Positions 16,837 to 26,542 of a stretch of 64,000 nt of DNA are shown piece after piece. The stretch comes from Desertivirga arenae. Lineage in GTDB: Bacteria > Bacteroidota > Bacteroidia > Sphingobacteriales > Sphingobacteriaceae. Positions within the stretch are counted from its first letter, which is position 1. Every line of letters starts with the position of its first letter. The notes beneath the pieces are model-generated. The model searched no databases, was not told where the DNA came from, and saw nothing but the letters and a program-made list of their open reading frames with translations. The stretch covers positions 62,001 to 126,000 of the forward strand of contig NZ_JAFEWE010000015.1 in assembly GCF_017355785.1 (NCBI RefSeq). The letters are read 5' to 3'. Both the position numbers and the translations under genes were made by a program.

Positions 16837-18459
16837 TTGGAAGCAACATTAAACCTGGAATCGATTTTCTTAGAGGAAAATCAGATTCCATCAGAGTTTC
16901 TGATTGAAGAAGTTCATCAGAAAGAGTATCTGAGCAATGGAGAGATGAAACGCTGGGAAGGAGACACAAGCTCAGTTTATTCTCCCGTATGCGTAAAAAC
17001 ACCAGAAGGCCTTAAGCGAAAGCTTATTGGAAGCTACCCTGTTTGTACAGAGAAAGAAGCTATGGAAGCTTTAGCGGCAGCTGAAGCAGCCTATGACAAT
17101 GGTAGAGGGCAATGGCCTACAATGAGTGTTCAAGACCGCATCAAATGTGTTGAAGATTTCACGAAAAAGATGATCGAACAGAAAGACATCGTGGTGAAAT
17201 TGATCATGTGGGAAATTGGTAAGTCCTATTCTGATTCTGTCAAAGAATTCGATCGGACCGTTGAGTATATCTACGCTACTATCGATGCTTTAAAAGACAT
17301 TGACAGGCAATCTTCCCGGTTTGAAATAGAACAGGGAATTGTGGCGCAGATACGCCGCTCTCCTCTAGGGGTGGTATTGTGTATGGGACCATTTAACTAT
17401 CCGCTAAATGAAACCTTTACTACCTTAATTCCTGCATTAATCATGGGGAACACTCTCCTATTCAAACCACCTAAGCACGGAACGTTATTACACTACCCTT
17501 TATTGAATGCATTTAAGGATTCGTTCCCTAAAGGGGTAGTAAATACTATATATGGAAGAGGAGCAACGATTGTACCTGCCCTTATGCAATCAGGAAAAAT
17601 CAACGTTCTTACTTTAATCGGGTCTTCTAAGGTTGCCGACCAGTTGAAAAAGCTGCACCCTAAAGTAAACCGTCTTCGTGCAATTCTTGGTCTGGATGCT
17701 AAGAACGCAGCTATCATATCAGAAAAAGCAGATTTAAAATTAGCAGTTAGCGAGACAGTACTAGGTTCCCTCTCTTTTAATGGGCAGCGTTGTACAGCCT
17801 TAAAGATCATCTTTGTGCACGAAGCTGTAGTTGATCAGTTCCTGAGCATGCTTGCGGAAGAAGTTTCAAAATTGAAGTTTGGTATGCCATGGGAAAAAGG
17901 AGTTGCGTTAACCCCACTTCCAGAGCCACACAAGCCTGCTTATTTGAAAGAGTGTATTGATGATGCAATTGCTAACGGCGCGAGGGTAGTAAATGAACAT
18001 GGAGGAGAGAGCTTTGAATCTTTTGTGTACCCTGCAATTGTTTATCCAGTAAAGAAAAACATGAAGCTTTACCTTGAAGAGCAATTTGGTCCGGTTATTC
18101 CAGTGGTTCCTTTTTCTGACGTAGAGGAGCCGATTGAATACCTGATTGAATCCACTCATGGTCAACAAGTAAGCGTTTTCAGTAACGACGCGGACGAGCT
18201 TGCTTCACTTATTGATCCTTTAGTTAATCAGGTGAGTCGTGTAAATATCAACTGTCAATGCCAGCGCGGACCAGACGTATTTCCTTTTACAGGAAGAAAA
18301 GACAGTGCTGAAGGAACTTTGTCAGTAGTTGATGCTCTTCGGTCTTTCTCAATCAGGTCTTTAGTAGCTACTAAGCTGAATGATAACAACAAGCAATTGC
18401 TGAACGAGATCGTAGCAGATAATAATTCGAACTTTTTAAGCACTAAGTTTATTTTCTAA
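16837..18459 (+). CDS. GapN-like NADP-dependent glyceraldehyde-3-phosphate dehydrogenase (ALDH superfamily)
   Basis: Predicted to oxidise glyceraldehyde-3-phosphate directly to 3-phosphoglycerate with NADP. C319 in FNGQRCTALK is the catalytic cysteine and N187 in GPFNYPLN the oxyanion asparagine. The usual base motif ELGGK is replaced by LGLDAKN (D287 nearby), as in a distinct ALDH subgroup. The start is TTG 16837: an in-frame stop lies at 16813 and the next ATG comes only at residue 37, inside conserved sequence. KDPG cleavage by KdgA makes its likely substrate, which explains the location after the uronate genes. Another aldehyde substrate is possible because the active-site motif differs from streptococcal GapN. 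Confidence 0.8.
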   Translation: MEATLNLESIFLEENQIPSEFLIEEVHQKEYLSNGEMKRWEGDTSSVYSPVCVKTPEGLKRKLIGSYPVCTEKEAMEALAAAEAAYDNGRGQWPTMSVQDRIKCVEDFTKKMIEQKDIVVKLIMWEIGKSYSDSVKEFDRTVEYIYATIDALKDIDRQSSRFEIEQGIVAQIRRSPLGVVLCMGPFNYPLNETFTTLIPALIMGNTLLFKPPKHGTLLHYPLLNAFKDSFPKGVVNTIYGRGATIVPALMQSGKINVLTLIGSSKVADQLKKLHPKVNRLRAILGLDAKNAAIISEKADLKLAVSETVLGSLSFNGQRCTALKIIFVHEAVVDQFLSMLAEEVSKLKFGMPWEKGVALTPLPEPHKPAYLKECIDDAIANGARVVNEHGGESFESFVYPAIVYPVKKNMKLYLEEQFGPVIPVVPFSDVEEPIEYLIESTHGQQVSVFSNDADELASLIDPLVNQVSRVNINCQCQRGPDVFPFTGRKDSAEGTLSVVDALRSFSIRSLVATKLNDNNKQLLNEIVADNNSNFLSTKFIF

Positions 18460-18473
18460 TTGCTTATTTTATT

Positions 18474-18504
18474 AAAAAAGCTCCCATTGATCGGGAGCTT
18501 TTTT
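18474..18504. terminator. Bidirectional terminator
   Basis: AAAAAAGCTCCC (18474-18485) pairs with GGGAGCTTTTTT (18493-18504). A and T runs on both sides suit the convergent gapN-like and metallo-hydrolase genes. Confidence 0.9.
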
Positions 18505-18530
18505 ACGTTTTTGCCGGATGCCTAGAACCA

Positions 18531-19931
18531 CTAAAGCTCTTCCATCTGATGGTGGCCCGGTATGATCACGTTTTCGAAACCTGCATCCTCTAGCTTGTGC
18601 TTGAAAATCTTTTGAACATCATATTCCCCATGCACAAGAAATAACTTTTTTACAAGCTTTGGATCCTGACAGGAAACGAACTTCAAAAGGTCTTCATAGT
18701 CCCCATGCGCACTCATCGATTTGATCACCTGCACCTCTGCCCGAACATCATATTCATCTCCAAATATCCTGACCACCTTAGATCCATTAATTAATCTTCC
18801 GCCCAAAGAGGTAGGCTCGGCGTAGCCGACCATAAGTATAGTATTCTTCTCATTACCGATATTATTCTTGATATGGTGTCTGATCCTGCCTGCCTCTGCC
18901 ATGCCGGAAGATGAGATAATTACACAAGGACGTGGATCTGTATTAAGAGCTATTGATTCCTGCACCACCTCTATAAACTTCAGGCCTTTAAAATGAAAGA
19001 TATCGTCGTCGGTCTTCATTACCTGCTGAACATCGCGGTTATATTCATCGGGATGTTCCTTCAAAACTTCCGTAGCCTTCTTAGAAAGTGGGCTGTCTAC
19101 ATAATAAGGTACGTCTGGGAGCAAACCTTTTAATTCAAGGGCATTCAACGCGTACAATAATTCTTGTGTTCGACCGACACTAAATGCGGGAATTATAACT
19201 TTCCCTCCTTTTACTATGCACGTCTGATGTATAATTTCCCTTAGCTGCCCTTCTATAGGGTCGAGATCTTTATGCAATGAATCCCCATAAGTAGACTCCA
19301 GCACTATATAATCCGCCTGAGGAAAGGTTGAAGGACTTCTAAGAAGCATATCACCAAAGCGCCCCACGTCTCCGCTAAAGGTTAATTGTTTGAATTGACC
19401 ATCCTCCAGAATTGTCAGGTGGACAGCAGCACTTCCAAGAATATGCCCTGCATCGGTAAATCTCAGTGTTACCCTCGGATCAATTTCAAAATCTTCATTG
19501 TACTCCACTATCTTAAACAAGCCTATTGCCTTAACTACATCGTCTTCTGTGTATATGGGTTGAATAGGTTCAAGTCCTTTCTTCTTCCTAATGGTATTTT
19601 CATACTCTGCATCCTGCATTTGAATATTTGCAGAGTCGGCCAGGAGGATCTTTGCCAGGTCCATGGTTGGAGCGGTAGAAAAAATAGTTCCGTTAAAGCC
19701 TTCGGCTACCATTTTAGGAATCAATCCACAATGATCTATATGAGCATGTGACAGTATTAAGTAATCAATATTATCTGGCCTGAAACCAAAATGGTCATTC
19801 AGGCCCTCCGTCTCGTCCCCAAGACCCTGAAACAAACCGCAGTCTAACAATATCTGAAGGCCGCTATCGAGTTTTATTAAGTGTTTGCTGCCTGTTACAT
19901 TTCGTGCAGCTCCGTGAAACGTAATTCTCAT
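18531..19931 (-). CDS. Beta-CASP metallo-beta-lactamase-fold hydrolase (RNA-processing type)
   Basis: A 466-aa protein related to bacterial CPSF/RNase-J-like exonucleases. The zinc motif HAHIDH is at 62-67, and later histidines occur in DAGHILGSAA. The beta-CASP part includes PAFSVGRTQELL, VIISSSGMAEAGR and the closing MSAHGDY plus FLVHGE segments, with a C-terminal RMMBL-type end. It probably cleaves RNA; the exact substrate is unknown. Its start lies 120 nt from the divergent blaI gene, and the BlaI-type operators lie between them, so it could share control. Confidence 0.85.
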   Translation of the reverse strand: MRITFHGAARNVTGSKHLIKLDSGLQILLDCGLFQGLGDETEGLNDHFGFRPDNIDYLILSHAHIDHCGLIPKMVAEGFNGTIFSTAPTMDLAKILLADSANIQMQDAEYENTIRKKKGLEPIQPIYTEDDVVKAIGLFKIVEYNEDFEIDPRVTLRFTDAGHILGSAAVHLTILEDGQFKQLTFSGDVGRFGDMLLRSPSTFPQADYIVLESTYGDSLHKDLDPIEGQLREIIHQTCIVKGGKVIIPAFSVGRTQELLYALNALELKGLLPDVPYYVDSPLSKKATEVLKEHPDEYNRDVQQVMKTDDDIFHFKGLKFIEVVQESIALNTDPRPCVIISSSGMAEAGRIRHHIKNNIGNEKNTILMVGYAEPTSLGGRLINGSKVVRIFGDEYDVRAEVQVIKSMSAHGDYEDLLKFVSCQDPKLVKKLFLVHGEYDVQKIFKHKLEDAGFENVIIPGHHQMEEL

Positions 19932-19989
19932 TCTATCCTATTTGGAATAACACAACAAAAGAGGGGGAAAAGAGATTTATTTTAAACTA

Positions 19990-20023
19990 ACTAAAACTTT
20001 AGTTTTAAAACTAATGTTTTAGT
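19990..20023. promoter_or_regulatory. Twin BlaI-type operators
   Basis: ACTAAAACTTTAGT (19990-20003) and ACTAATGTTTTAGT (20010-20023) both fit ACTAA-N4-TTAGT. Their centres are 20 bp apart, about two helical turns. TGTATTTG (20026-20033), a 7/8 match to the -7 box, follows directly, so bound repressor would cover the promoter of the blaI gene. Autoregulation is the expected mode for this family. Confidence 0.7.
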
Positions 20024-20050
20024 TATGTATTTGAATTGATATTTATACTA

Positions 20051-20422
20051 ATGGAAATTAAAGAGTTAACTAAAGCTGAAGAACAGGTAATGCAAGTTTT
20101 ATGGACTTTGGAAAAAGCATTTGTGAAAGAGATCATAGACGAGATCCCAGAGCCTAAGCCTGCGTATAATACTATCTCTACCATAATTCGAATCCTGGAA
20201 ACGAAAGGATTTGTTGACCATGAAGCATTTGGTAAAAGCCACAGATACTTCCCTCTAATCGGAAGAGAAGAATACAAAAGCTATGCGACCGAGAAGCTTT
20301 TAAGCTCCTATTTCGGCAACTCTGTGGAGAACATGTTTTCCTTTTTCGTTAAGAAAGAGAAAATTGACCTCAAAGAAGCTGATGAAATAATGAAACTAAT
20401 CGAGAAACTTAAAAATAAATGA
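20051..20422 (+). CDS. BlaI/MecI/CopY-family transcriptional repressor
   Basis: A 123-aa winged-helix repressor. The N-terminal LTKAEEQVMQVLW and the recognition region YNTISTIIRILETKGFVDHE are typical of BlaI. The C-terminal helices (SYFGNSVENMFSFF onward) serve dimerisation and hold the site normally cleaved or released on signalling. ATG 20051 is chosen over a TTG at 20036. The stop overlaps the start of the M56 gene by four bases, tying the repressor to its likely sensor. The regulon need not concern beta-lactams; in Bacteroidota such pairs are common and mostly uncharacterised. Confidence 0.9.
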   Translation: MEIKELTKAEEQVMQVLWTLEKAFVKEIIDEIPEPKPAYNTISTIIRILETKGFVDHEAFGKSHRYFPLIGREEYKSYATEKLLSSYFGNSVENMFSFFVKKEKIDLKEADEIMKLIEKLKNK

Positions 20423-21984
20423 CCATGACTTTCCTAAATTTCCTTATCCAGGTTAATATCTACCTGACGCTATTTTATCTGTTTTATGTACTGCTTTTGA
20501 AGAACGAAACATTTTTCACATTAAACAGGCTTTACTTAATTACAACAGCATTTCTATCATTGATGATTCCCTCATTGCAGCTGGAATGGGTTCAAGATCT
20601 ACTTCCAACGCAGAAAGCTGGTGAGATGGCGTATAGCATTACTCTCAAAGCAGTTCCTATAGTATACAATGACCACTCTAGTCGAAACGACTTAGCCCTT
20701 ATTGATTATTTAAAATACTTCTACCTATCTGGAGTAACCATCTTTAGTGCTCGTTTTATAATTAATTTAGCTAGCACTATCTATCGTAAGTCAGAAGCTA
20801 ACCAGGCCTATTCATTCTTCGGGAAAATAAGAGTATCCCAGGCGTTTGAAAATCGTGATGTTATTATGAAGCATGAGCTAGTTCACGCAAGGCAATTTCA
20901 TTCAGCTGACGTCATATTCTTGGAACTATTAGCTATTGCCAATTGGTTTAACCCAGTGCTATATCAGTATAAGAACGCGATTAAACTAATTCATGAATTC
21001 ATAGCTGATCAACTCACTACCGAAACAGAGGACAAAGCAAAATACGCAAGCTTACTTTTAAGTCAAGCCTTAAATTCTTCGCATAATTTAAGTAATAGTT
21101 TTTTCAATAGATCACTCTTAAAACAAAGAATACTTATGTTACACAAACCCAAATCAAGCAAGACAGCCATTTTGAAATATGGCTTCTCCCTTCCTCTTTT
21201 TGCAGGAATGCTAATTTTTTCCTCTGCAGCTTTAAAAGCAGGAACAACAAGTCGGTTGGAAAAGACCTTAGAAAAGTTAGAGGGGCCTTCCCTAATCAAA
21301 GTAGAAACAACACCAGAGGAAACATTGACGCTTGCCAGGCAATTCACAACAGAGACAATACGTCCAGGAAGAACAACACAGGAAACTCCAAAACCCCTTG
21401 TTGAAACAACGACTTCCGATCTAAGTGACCTCGAAGAAGCATCTCTAGCAGACTCAATATTTGATATAAGAACATTGGATGCGCTACCTGAATATCCGGG
21501 AGGGCTTGATAAGTTCTATTCCTATATAGGACAGACTTACAAGTATCCGCAAGCTGCTAAGGAAAAAGGAATCCAAGGCCGTCTTATACTTAATTTTGTA
21601 ATAGGAACTGATGGTTCATTAAATGATATAAAAGTACTTAGGGATCTTGGCTACGGCACAGGAGAAGAGGCTGTAAGGGTGTTGCAATCTTCTCCAAAAT
21701 GGAATGCTGGAATAAAAGCAGGGAAGCCCGTTAGAGTAAGTTATACCATTCCTATTGTAGTAAACTCTGGCAACTCCCCCCTTAAAGAAATTAATATTAC
21801 TCCCTCTGATGGGTCGAAAAACGTTTATATAGTAAACGGAAAAAAAATATCTCAAGAAGAATCCAGGAAACTAGATATGAAAACGATAGAATCAATAAAC
21901 GTAATTAAAGATGATAAGGAGAAATTTAAAGAATACGGAGCACCCGAGGATGCAACTGCTGTAATTATTATAAAACTTAAATAA
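20419..21984 (+). CDS. M56 (BlaR1-type) membrane metallopeptidase with TonB C-terminal domain
   Basis: Likely sensor/protease partner of the upstream BlaI-type repressor. Transmembrane segments lie near 5-27, 36-52, 98-118 and 220-240. The gluzincin motif HELVH is at 152-156, followed by the conserved N175-F-N-P and EFIADQ. A periplasmic part carries a TonB C-terminal domain from about 355 (YPGGLDKFYSYIG ... KYPQAAKEKGIQG ... PIVV). A last 60-residue stretch resembles a receptor-plug fragment (IVNGKKI ... IESINVIKD). There is no penicillin-binding sensor domain as in staphylococcal BlaR1, so the signal is unknown. Confidence 0.88.
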   Translation: MTMTFLNFLIQVNIYLTLFYLFYVLLLKNETFFTLNRLYLITTAFLSLMIPSLQLEWVQDLLPTQKAGEMAYSITLKAVPIVYNDHSSRNDLALIDYLKYFYLSGVTIFSARFIINLASTIYRKSEANQAYSFFGKIRVSQAFENRDVIMKHELVHARQFHSADVIFLELLAIANWFNPVLYQYKNAIKLIHEFIADQLTTETEDKAKYASLLLSQALNSSHNLSNSFFNRSLLKQRILMLHKPKSSKTAILKYGFSLPLFAGMLIFSSAALKAGTTSRLEKTLEKLEGPSLIKVETTPEETLTLARQFTTETIRPGRTTQETPKPLVETTTSDLSDLEEASLADSIFDIRTLDALPEYPGGLDKFYSYIGQTYKYPQAAKEKGIQGRLILNFVIGTDGSLNDIKVLRDLGYGTGEEAVRVLQSSPKWNAGIKAGKPVRVSYTIPIVVNSGNSPLKEINITPSDGSKNVYIVNGKKISQEESRKLDMKTIESINVIKDDKEKFKEYGAPEDATAVIIIKLK

Positions 21985-22006
21985 ATCTAAACCTTATGAA
22001 ACACAA

Positions 22007-22043
22007 GAGCCCGGAAACATTGCTGTTTCCGGGCTCTTTTTTT
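22007..22043 (+). terminator. Intrinsic terminator after the M56 gene
   Basis: GAGCCCGGAAAC (22007-22018) pairs perfectly with GTTTCCGGGCTC (22025-22036) and seven T follow. Confidence 0.92.
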
Positions 22044-22066
22044 CCTCCTTGCCTCGTAATGCAAAG

Positions 22067-22837
22067 CTAATCAATTTCTTCCTCTTTAAAAAACTTAGCG
22101 TTGAAATAATCTCTGCGCATTCTATTGATATTTGTAAGAGAAATCTCTTTTGGACATTCGATTTCGCAGGCTCCTGTATTGGTACAGCTTCCGAAGCCTT
22201 CCGCATCCATCTGAGCAACCATCGCTTGTACCCGACGATAACGTTCAGGTTGACCTTGTGGCAATAATGCCAACTGAGAGATCTTCGCTGAAACGAATAA
22301 AGATGCAGAAGCATTTTTACAAGCAGCTACACAAGCACCGCACTGAATACAAGTGGCTGAGTTGAAAGCCTCATCCGCAATTGTTTTAGGAATTGGAATT
22401 TCGTTGGCATCCGGAATACCGCCAGTATTTACTGATACATATCCTCCGGCCTGCTGAATTCTATCAAAGGCAGAACGATCTACAGCTAAATCCTTAATTA
22501 CAGGGAATGCAGTTGCTCTCCATGGCTCGATCGTAATAGTCTCACCATCCTTAAAGCTACGCATGTGTAACTGACATGTTGTAATTGCCCTTTTCGGCCC
22601 GTGAGGTCTGCCATTGATATACAATGAACACATTCCGCAAATACCTTCCCGGCAGTCATGATCAAAATGAATTGGATCCTCGCCTTTTTTCGTTAATCCC
22701 TCATTCACTACATCCAACATCTCCAGGAAAGACATGTCCTGAGATATACTATCAGCTTTGTAAGTAACAAATCCCCCCTTGTCGTTGGCATTTTTTTGTC
22801 TCCAAACTTTCAGGGTTAAATTCATGTTTCCGCTCAT
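22067..22837 (-). CDS. sdhB: Succinate dehydrogenase/fumarate reductase iron-sulfur subunit
   Basis: Carries electrons from the flavoprotein to the membrane quinone site. The 256-aa protein has the [2Fe-2S] ligands C62, C67, C70 and C88 ([10 protein letters not shown] and TTCQ). The other clusters are bound by [11 protein letters not shown] and, nearer the C-terminus, the [16 protein letters not shown] segment. It is the third gene of the sdhC-sdhA-sdhB order usual in Bacteroidota, 67 nt after sdhA. Confidence 0.95.
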   Translation of the reverse strand: MSGNMNLTLKVWRQKNANDKGGFVTYKADSISQDMSFLEMLDVVNEGLTKKGEDPIHFDHDCREGICGMCSLYINGRPHGPKRAITTCQLHMRSFKDGETITIEPWRATAFPVIKDLAVDRSAFDRIQQAGGYVSVNTGGIPDANEIPIPKTIADEAFNSATCIQCGACVAACKNASASLFVSAKISQLALLPQGQPERYRRVQAMVAQMDAEGFGSCTNTGACEIECPKEISLTNINRMRRDYFNAKFFKEEEID

Positions 22838-22904
22838 CTTATTTTGAGTTTGGAAGTCTGAGGTCTGAGGTTTTTAATACCTCAAGCCTCAGGCCTCAAT
22901 CTTT

Positions 22905-24839
22905 TTACTTATAACTACGTTGTGTTAATTTTACGTTCTCGTACACTAAGTGTTCCTTGTGAAGTTCCTGAGGTACATTGTCTCCTTTGTATTCCCAGGC
23001 TGCCACATATGCGAATTCGTCATCATTACGTTTAGCTTCTCCCTCTTCAGTCTGGCTTTCTTCACGGAAGTGACCACCACAAGACTCTGCGCGGTTCAAA
23101 GCATCACGAACCATCAGTTCACCAAGTTCAATAAAGTCTATAACGCGGTGTGCCTTTTCAAGTGACATATTGAACTCTTCATTCACACCAAGAACCTTAG
23201 CATTTTTCCAGAAATCAGCCTTTAACTCCTGTATCAAACCGATCGCTTTAGTTAAGCCAGCTTCATTACGGGCCATTCCACAGTATTCCCACATAATGTT
23301 TCCAAGCTCACGATGGTACTCATCAACAGTCTTAGTTCCATTAAGAGCAAGAAGCTTATTAACCGTCTCCTCTACACCTTTTTTAGCTTCCGCAAAAGCA
23401 GGATGTTTATCATCAACTGGTTTTGGACCAATGGTAGCAAGATAATCGCCCAAAGTGTAAGGGATTACAAAGTAGCCGTCAGCAAGTCCCTGCATTAAAG
23501 CAGAAGCTCCTAAACGGTTAGCCCCGTGATCTGAGAAGTTACATTCTCCCAAAGCATATAATCCAGGTACGGTAGTTTGCAGGTTATAATCTACCCAAAG
23601 GCCACCCATTGTATAGTGAACAGCAGGATAGATACGCATTGGCATTTCATACGGATTCTCGTCGGTGATCTGATAGTACATATCAAACAAGTTACCATAC
23701 TTAGCTTCTACAGCGTGTTTACCCAAACGTTTAATTGCATCAGCAAAGTCAAGATAAACTGCTTTACCAGACGAACCCACACCCCGACCATCATCAAATG
23801 CTTCTTTAGCATTACGTGAAGCAACGTCACGAGGTACAAGGTTACCGAAGGAAGGGTACTTACGTTCTAAGAAGTAATCTCTGTCTTCTTCTTTAATGTC
23901 TGCAGCTTTTAATTGTCCTTTACGAACCTTCTCGGCCATTTCACGAGTCTTAGGAACCCAAACACGTCCGTCGTTACGTAAGGACTCAGACATCAGCGTT
24001 AACTTAGACTGGTGATCACCACTTACAGGGATACAAGTAGGGTGGATCTGAGTATAACAAGGATTTCCGAAGAAGGCTCCTTTTTTATGTGCACGCCAGA
24101 TGGCAGTAGTGTTACTACCCATCGCATTTGTAGATAAGTAGAATACGTTTCCATATCCACCTGTACAAAGCAATACTGCATGACCTGCGTGAGATTCAAT
24201 CTCGCCGGTAATTAGGTTACGAGTGATAACACCCTGAGCTTTTCCGTCAACTTTAACAATGTCAAGCATCTCATGGCGGTTGTACATTTTTACTTTACCT
24301 TCATTGATCTGACGGTTTAAAGCTGAATAAGCTCCTAAAAGTAATTGTTGTCCGGTTTGGCCTCTAGCATAGAAAGTACGGGATACCTGAGCACCACCGA
24401 AAGAACGGTTGTCAAGTAAACCTCCGTATTCCCGTGCGAAAGGAACGCCCTGAGCCACACATTGGTCAATGATATCTACAGACACTTCAGCTAAACGATA
24501 AACGTTAGCTTCACGTGCACGGTAGTCACCACCTTTGATGGTATCGTAGAACAAACGGTAAACAGAGTCACCGTCATTACGATAATTCTTAGCAGCGTTT
24601 ACACCACCCTGAGCAGCAATGGAGTGAGCACGGCGAGGACTATCCTGAAAGCAAAATGCTTTAACGTTATATCCTAATTCTGCTAAAGATGCCGCAGCAG
24701 ATGCTCCTGCTAAACCTGTTCCAATTACGATTACAGTATATTTACGCTTATTAGCAGGGTTAACTAGCTTTAAGTTAAATTTATGTTTAGACCATTTTTC
24801 GGCCAATGGCCCTTCTGGTATTTTCGAATCTAAAATCAT
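22905..24839 (-). CDS. sdhA: Succinate dehydrogenase/fumarate reductase flavoprotein subunit
   Basis: Oxidises succinate to fumarate using covalently bound FAD. At 644 aa it is typical of the B-type enzymes. The FAD motif [17 protein letters not shown] lies near residue 40. [15 protein letters not shown] is the flavin-attachment region, and the substrate/active-site part has [10 protein letters not shown] with a later [18 protein letters not shown]. It lies 36 nt after sdhC and is cotranscribed. Confidence 0.96.
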   Translation of the reverse strand: MILDSKIPEGPLAEKWSKHKFNLKLVNPANKRKYTVIVIGTGLAGASAAASLAELGYNVKAFCFQDSPRRAHSIAAQGGVNAAKNYRNDGDSVYRLFYDTIKGGDYRAREANVYRLAEVSVDIIDQCVAQGVPFAREYGGLLDNRSFGGAQVSRTFYARGQTGQQLLLGAYSALNRQINEGKVKMYNRHEMLDIVKVDGKAQGVITRNLITGEIESHAGHAVLLCTGGYGNVFYLSTNAMGSNTTAIWRAHKKGAFFGNPCYTQIHPTCIPVSGDHQSKLTLMSESLRNDGRVWVPKTREMAEKVRKGQLKAADIKEEDRDYFLERKYPSFGNLVPRDVASRNAKEAFDDGRGVGSSGKAVYLDFADAIKRLGKHAVEAKYGNLFDMYYQITDENPYEMPMRIYPAVHYTMGGLWVDYNLQTTVPGLYALGECNFSDHGANRLGASALMQGLADGYFVIPYTLGDYLATIGPKPVDDKHPAFAEAKKGVEETVNKLLALNGTKTVDEYHRELGNIMWEYCGMARNEAGLTKAIGLIQELKADFWKNAKVLGVNEEFNMSLEKAHRVIDFIELGELMVRDALNRAESCGGHFREESQTEEGEAKRNDDEFAYVAAWEYKGDNVPQELHKEHLVYENVKLTQRSYK

Positions 24840-24875
24840 TTTAATTTTTTTTACTCCTCTTAACTTACTAACGAA

Positions 24876-25661
24876 TTATTTCAGGAAGAAAAAGTACAAT
24901 GGCATGGCTGCAAAAATTGCAGGAATAATTATGCTAAATACCCAAAGACCAAGGAAATCAATCAGAGGCTTATACTTGCTGTGATCAAACCCAAGAGTTT
25001 GAAAGCCGCTTTGAAAACCATGATACAAGTGAAAGCCCATGGCAATCATGGAAACAACGTAAAGCACAACGTACCACCATTGTTTAAATGATTCGCTCAC
25101 GATCTTATAAAGATCTTTAGCAACTACTACCTCTGTTCCTTTTTGAGTATCTACATACTGAGAATGAACCAAATGTTTACCATCAAAAGGTAACTCTGTA
25201 ACCTGTACATCTGTAGCGTCATTCAGGTTCATCTCGTATCTGGCATAAGGCAATTTACCCCAATGATACTGAGCCCAGAAGTTACTCATGTGAACAACGA
25301 TGAAGATTAATAAAATAGTACCCAGTATACCCATGTTTCTTGAGCTCCAGGTGCTGTTTGCTTCACCTTTTGTTACCGCATATCCAACAGGACGAGCCTT
25401 CTTGTTAGCAGTTGTTAAAATTAAAGCGTACACAGCATGCAAAATGATCGATGCGTACAGCAAATAAGAAACGATTTTGATGGGCGTAAAATGCGTCATG
25501 AAGAATGAATACTCATTGAACGCCTTTCCACCATCATCTTTAAATAATTGAAGGTTACCTATGAGATGGACTACTAAAAACAAGGATAAAAACAGCCCTG
25601 TTAAGCCCATGATCAATTTCTTCCCCAACGTAGACGAGAAAGCTTTACTGAAATTGCTCAT
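24876..25661 (-). CDS. sdhC: Succinate dehydrogenase cytochrome b subunit
   Basis: A single 261-aa membrane anchor with five predicted transmembrane segments, as in the di-haem B-type complex. Histidines usable as haem ligands occur in LVVHLIGN, ILHAVYAL, IVVHMSNFWAQYH and GFHLYHGFQSG. There is no sdhD gene, as expected for this type. The operon's -7 box is at 25699-25706. Confidence 0.93.
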   Translation of the reverse strand: MSNFSKAFSSTLGKKLIMGLTGLFLSLFLVVHLIGNLQLFKDDGGKAFNEYSFFMTHFTPIKIVSYLLYASIILHAVYALILTTANKKARPVGYAVTKGEANSTWSSRNMGILGTILLIFIVVHMSNFWAQYHWGKLPYARYEMNLNDATDVQVTELPFDGKHLVHSQYVDTQKGTEVVVAKDLYKIVSESFKQWWYVVLYVVSMIAMGFHLYHGFQSGFQTLGFDHSKYKPLIDFLGLWVFSIIIPAIFAAMPLYFFFLK

Positions 25662-25698
25662 TACTTTTCTTGATTGATTTAATTAATTTTTCGGGATA

Positions 25699-25706
25699 CA
25701 AAAGTA
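25699..25706 (-). promoter_or_regulatory. sdhCAB -7 box
   Basis: TACTTTTG on the minus strand, a full TAnnTTTG match about 40 nt upstream of sdhC. No -33 TTG is evident. Confidence 0.55.
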
Positions 25707-25865
25707 TTTAATTAGGTCGAATATATACACTATGTAACGCGACTGTCAAAAGATTTACATTATTTAGAAACATTCTAAAATTAAAATTCCATATGATCTA
25801 CATCATAATATTAAAGGAGTTTAAAAGAAGAAAGGAGATATTATAAAGAAAGCATAGAAAAATTA

Positions 25866-26528
25866 CTACAATTCAATCACCTTTTCGTTAACTATACCAA
25901 AAACCAAAGAAGAATCTTCAACTTCTACACAAAAATTTCCAGTAAATCTTCCAAAAGCTGGCAAAACAGCTTGTTTAACTCCAAAATAAAAGCAAGAAAT
26001 AGTCAAATTCTGCCTGGCAGAGCCTACAAGCTTCACACCTGGGTGCAAATGCCCTGACAAAACGTACTTCTCTTCCAAATTCAACTGTCCTGCACTTAGG
26101 GGTTCGTGAATAAATGCAAACGTTGAAGTCACAAGACGGTCTGTCACTATAAACCCAGCCTCTTCATAGAACTCAGGATTAAGGATATCATGGTTTCCCT
26201 TTACAAGGATCATTTCAATATGAGGGAATAGATCACGCCACAATTGCAACCAGTGCCAGTCGCTGTTCATATCACTATGAAAAAGGTCTCCAAGGAAAAT
26301 TACTCTATAGGGCTTCCATTCATGGATCAGATCAGACAACTTGCTTAAATCTTCCTGTTCAAGGTTCCGGGGGATAGCGATACCTGCTTTTCTAAAATGT
26401 CCCACCTTACCTATATGCAAATCAGAAACAATAAGGGAGTTTTCTTCCTTCCAGAAAAGGGCTTTCTGAGGAAGAAGATAAAGGGTTTGTTCAAGAAATT
26501 TCCACTCCAGGCTGCGCGCACTTATCAT
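25866..26528 (-). CDS. pdeM: PdeM-type metallophosphoesterase (ligase-associated DNA-damage endonuclease)
   Basis: A 220-aa calcineurin-like phosphoesterase. Motifs in order are VSDLHIGKVGHFRKAGI, FLGDLFHSD, VKGNHDIL and SGHLHPGV. This is the metal-binding set, and the GKxxHFRK feature is typical of PdeM. The family is usually encoded with an ATP-dependent ligase and an Lhr-like helicase; neither is adjacent here. A nuclease role in DNA repair is inferred from family knowledge only. Confidence 0.82.
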   Translation of the reverse strand: MISARSLEWKFLEQTLYLLPQKALFWKEENSLIVSDLHIGKVGHFRKAGIAIPRNLEQEDLSKLSDLIHEWKPYRVIFLGDLFHSDMNSDWHWLQLWRDLFPHIEMILVKGNHDILNPEFYEEAGFIVTDRLVTSTFAFIHEPLSAGQLNLEEKYVLSGHLHPGVKLVGSARQNLTISCFYFGVKQAVLPAFGRFTGNFCVEVEDSSLVFGIVNEKVIEL

Positions 26529-26542
26529 ACAATCGCAAAAAT

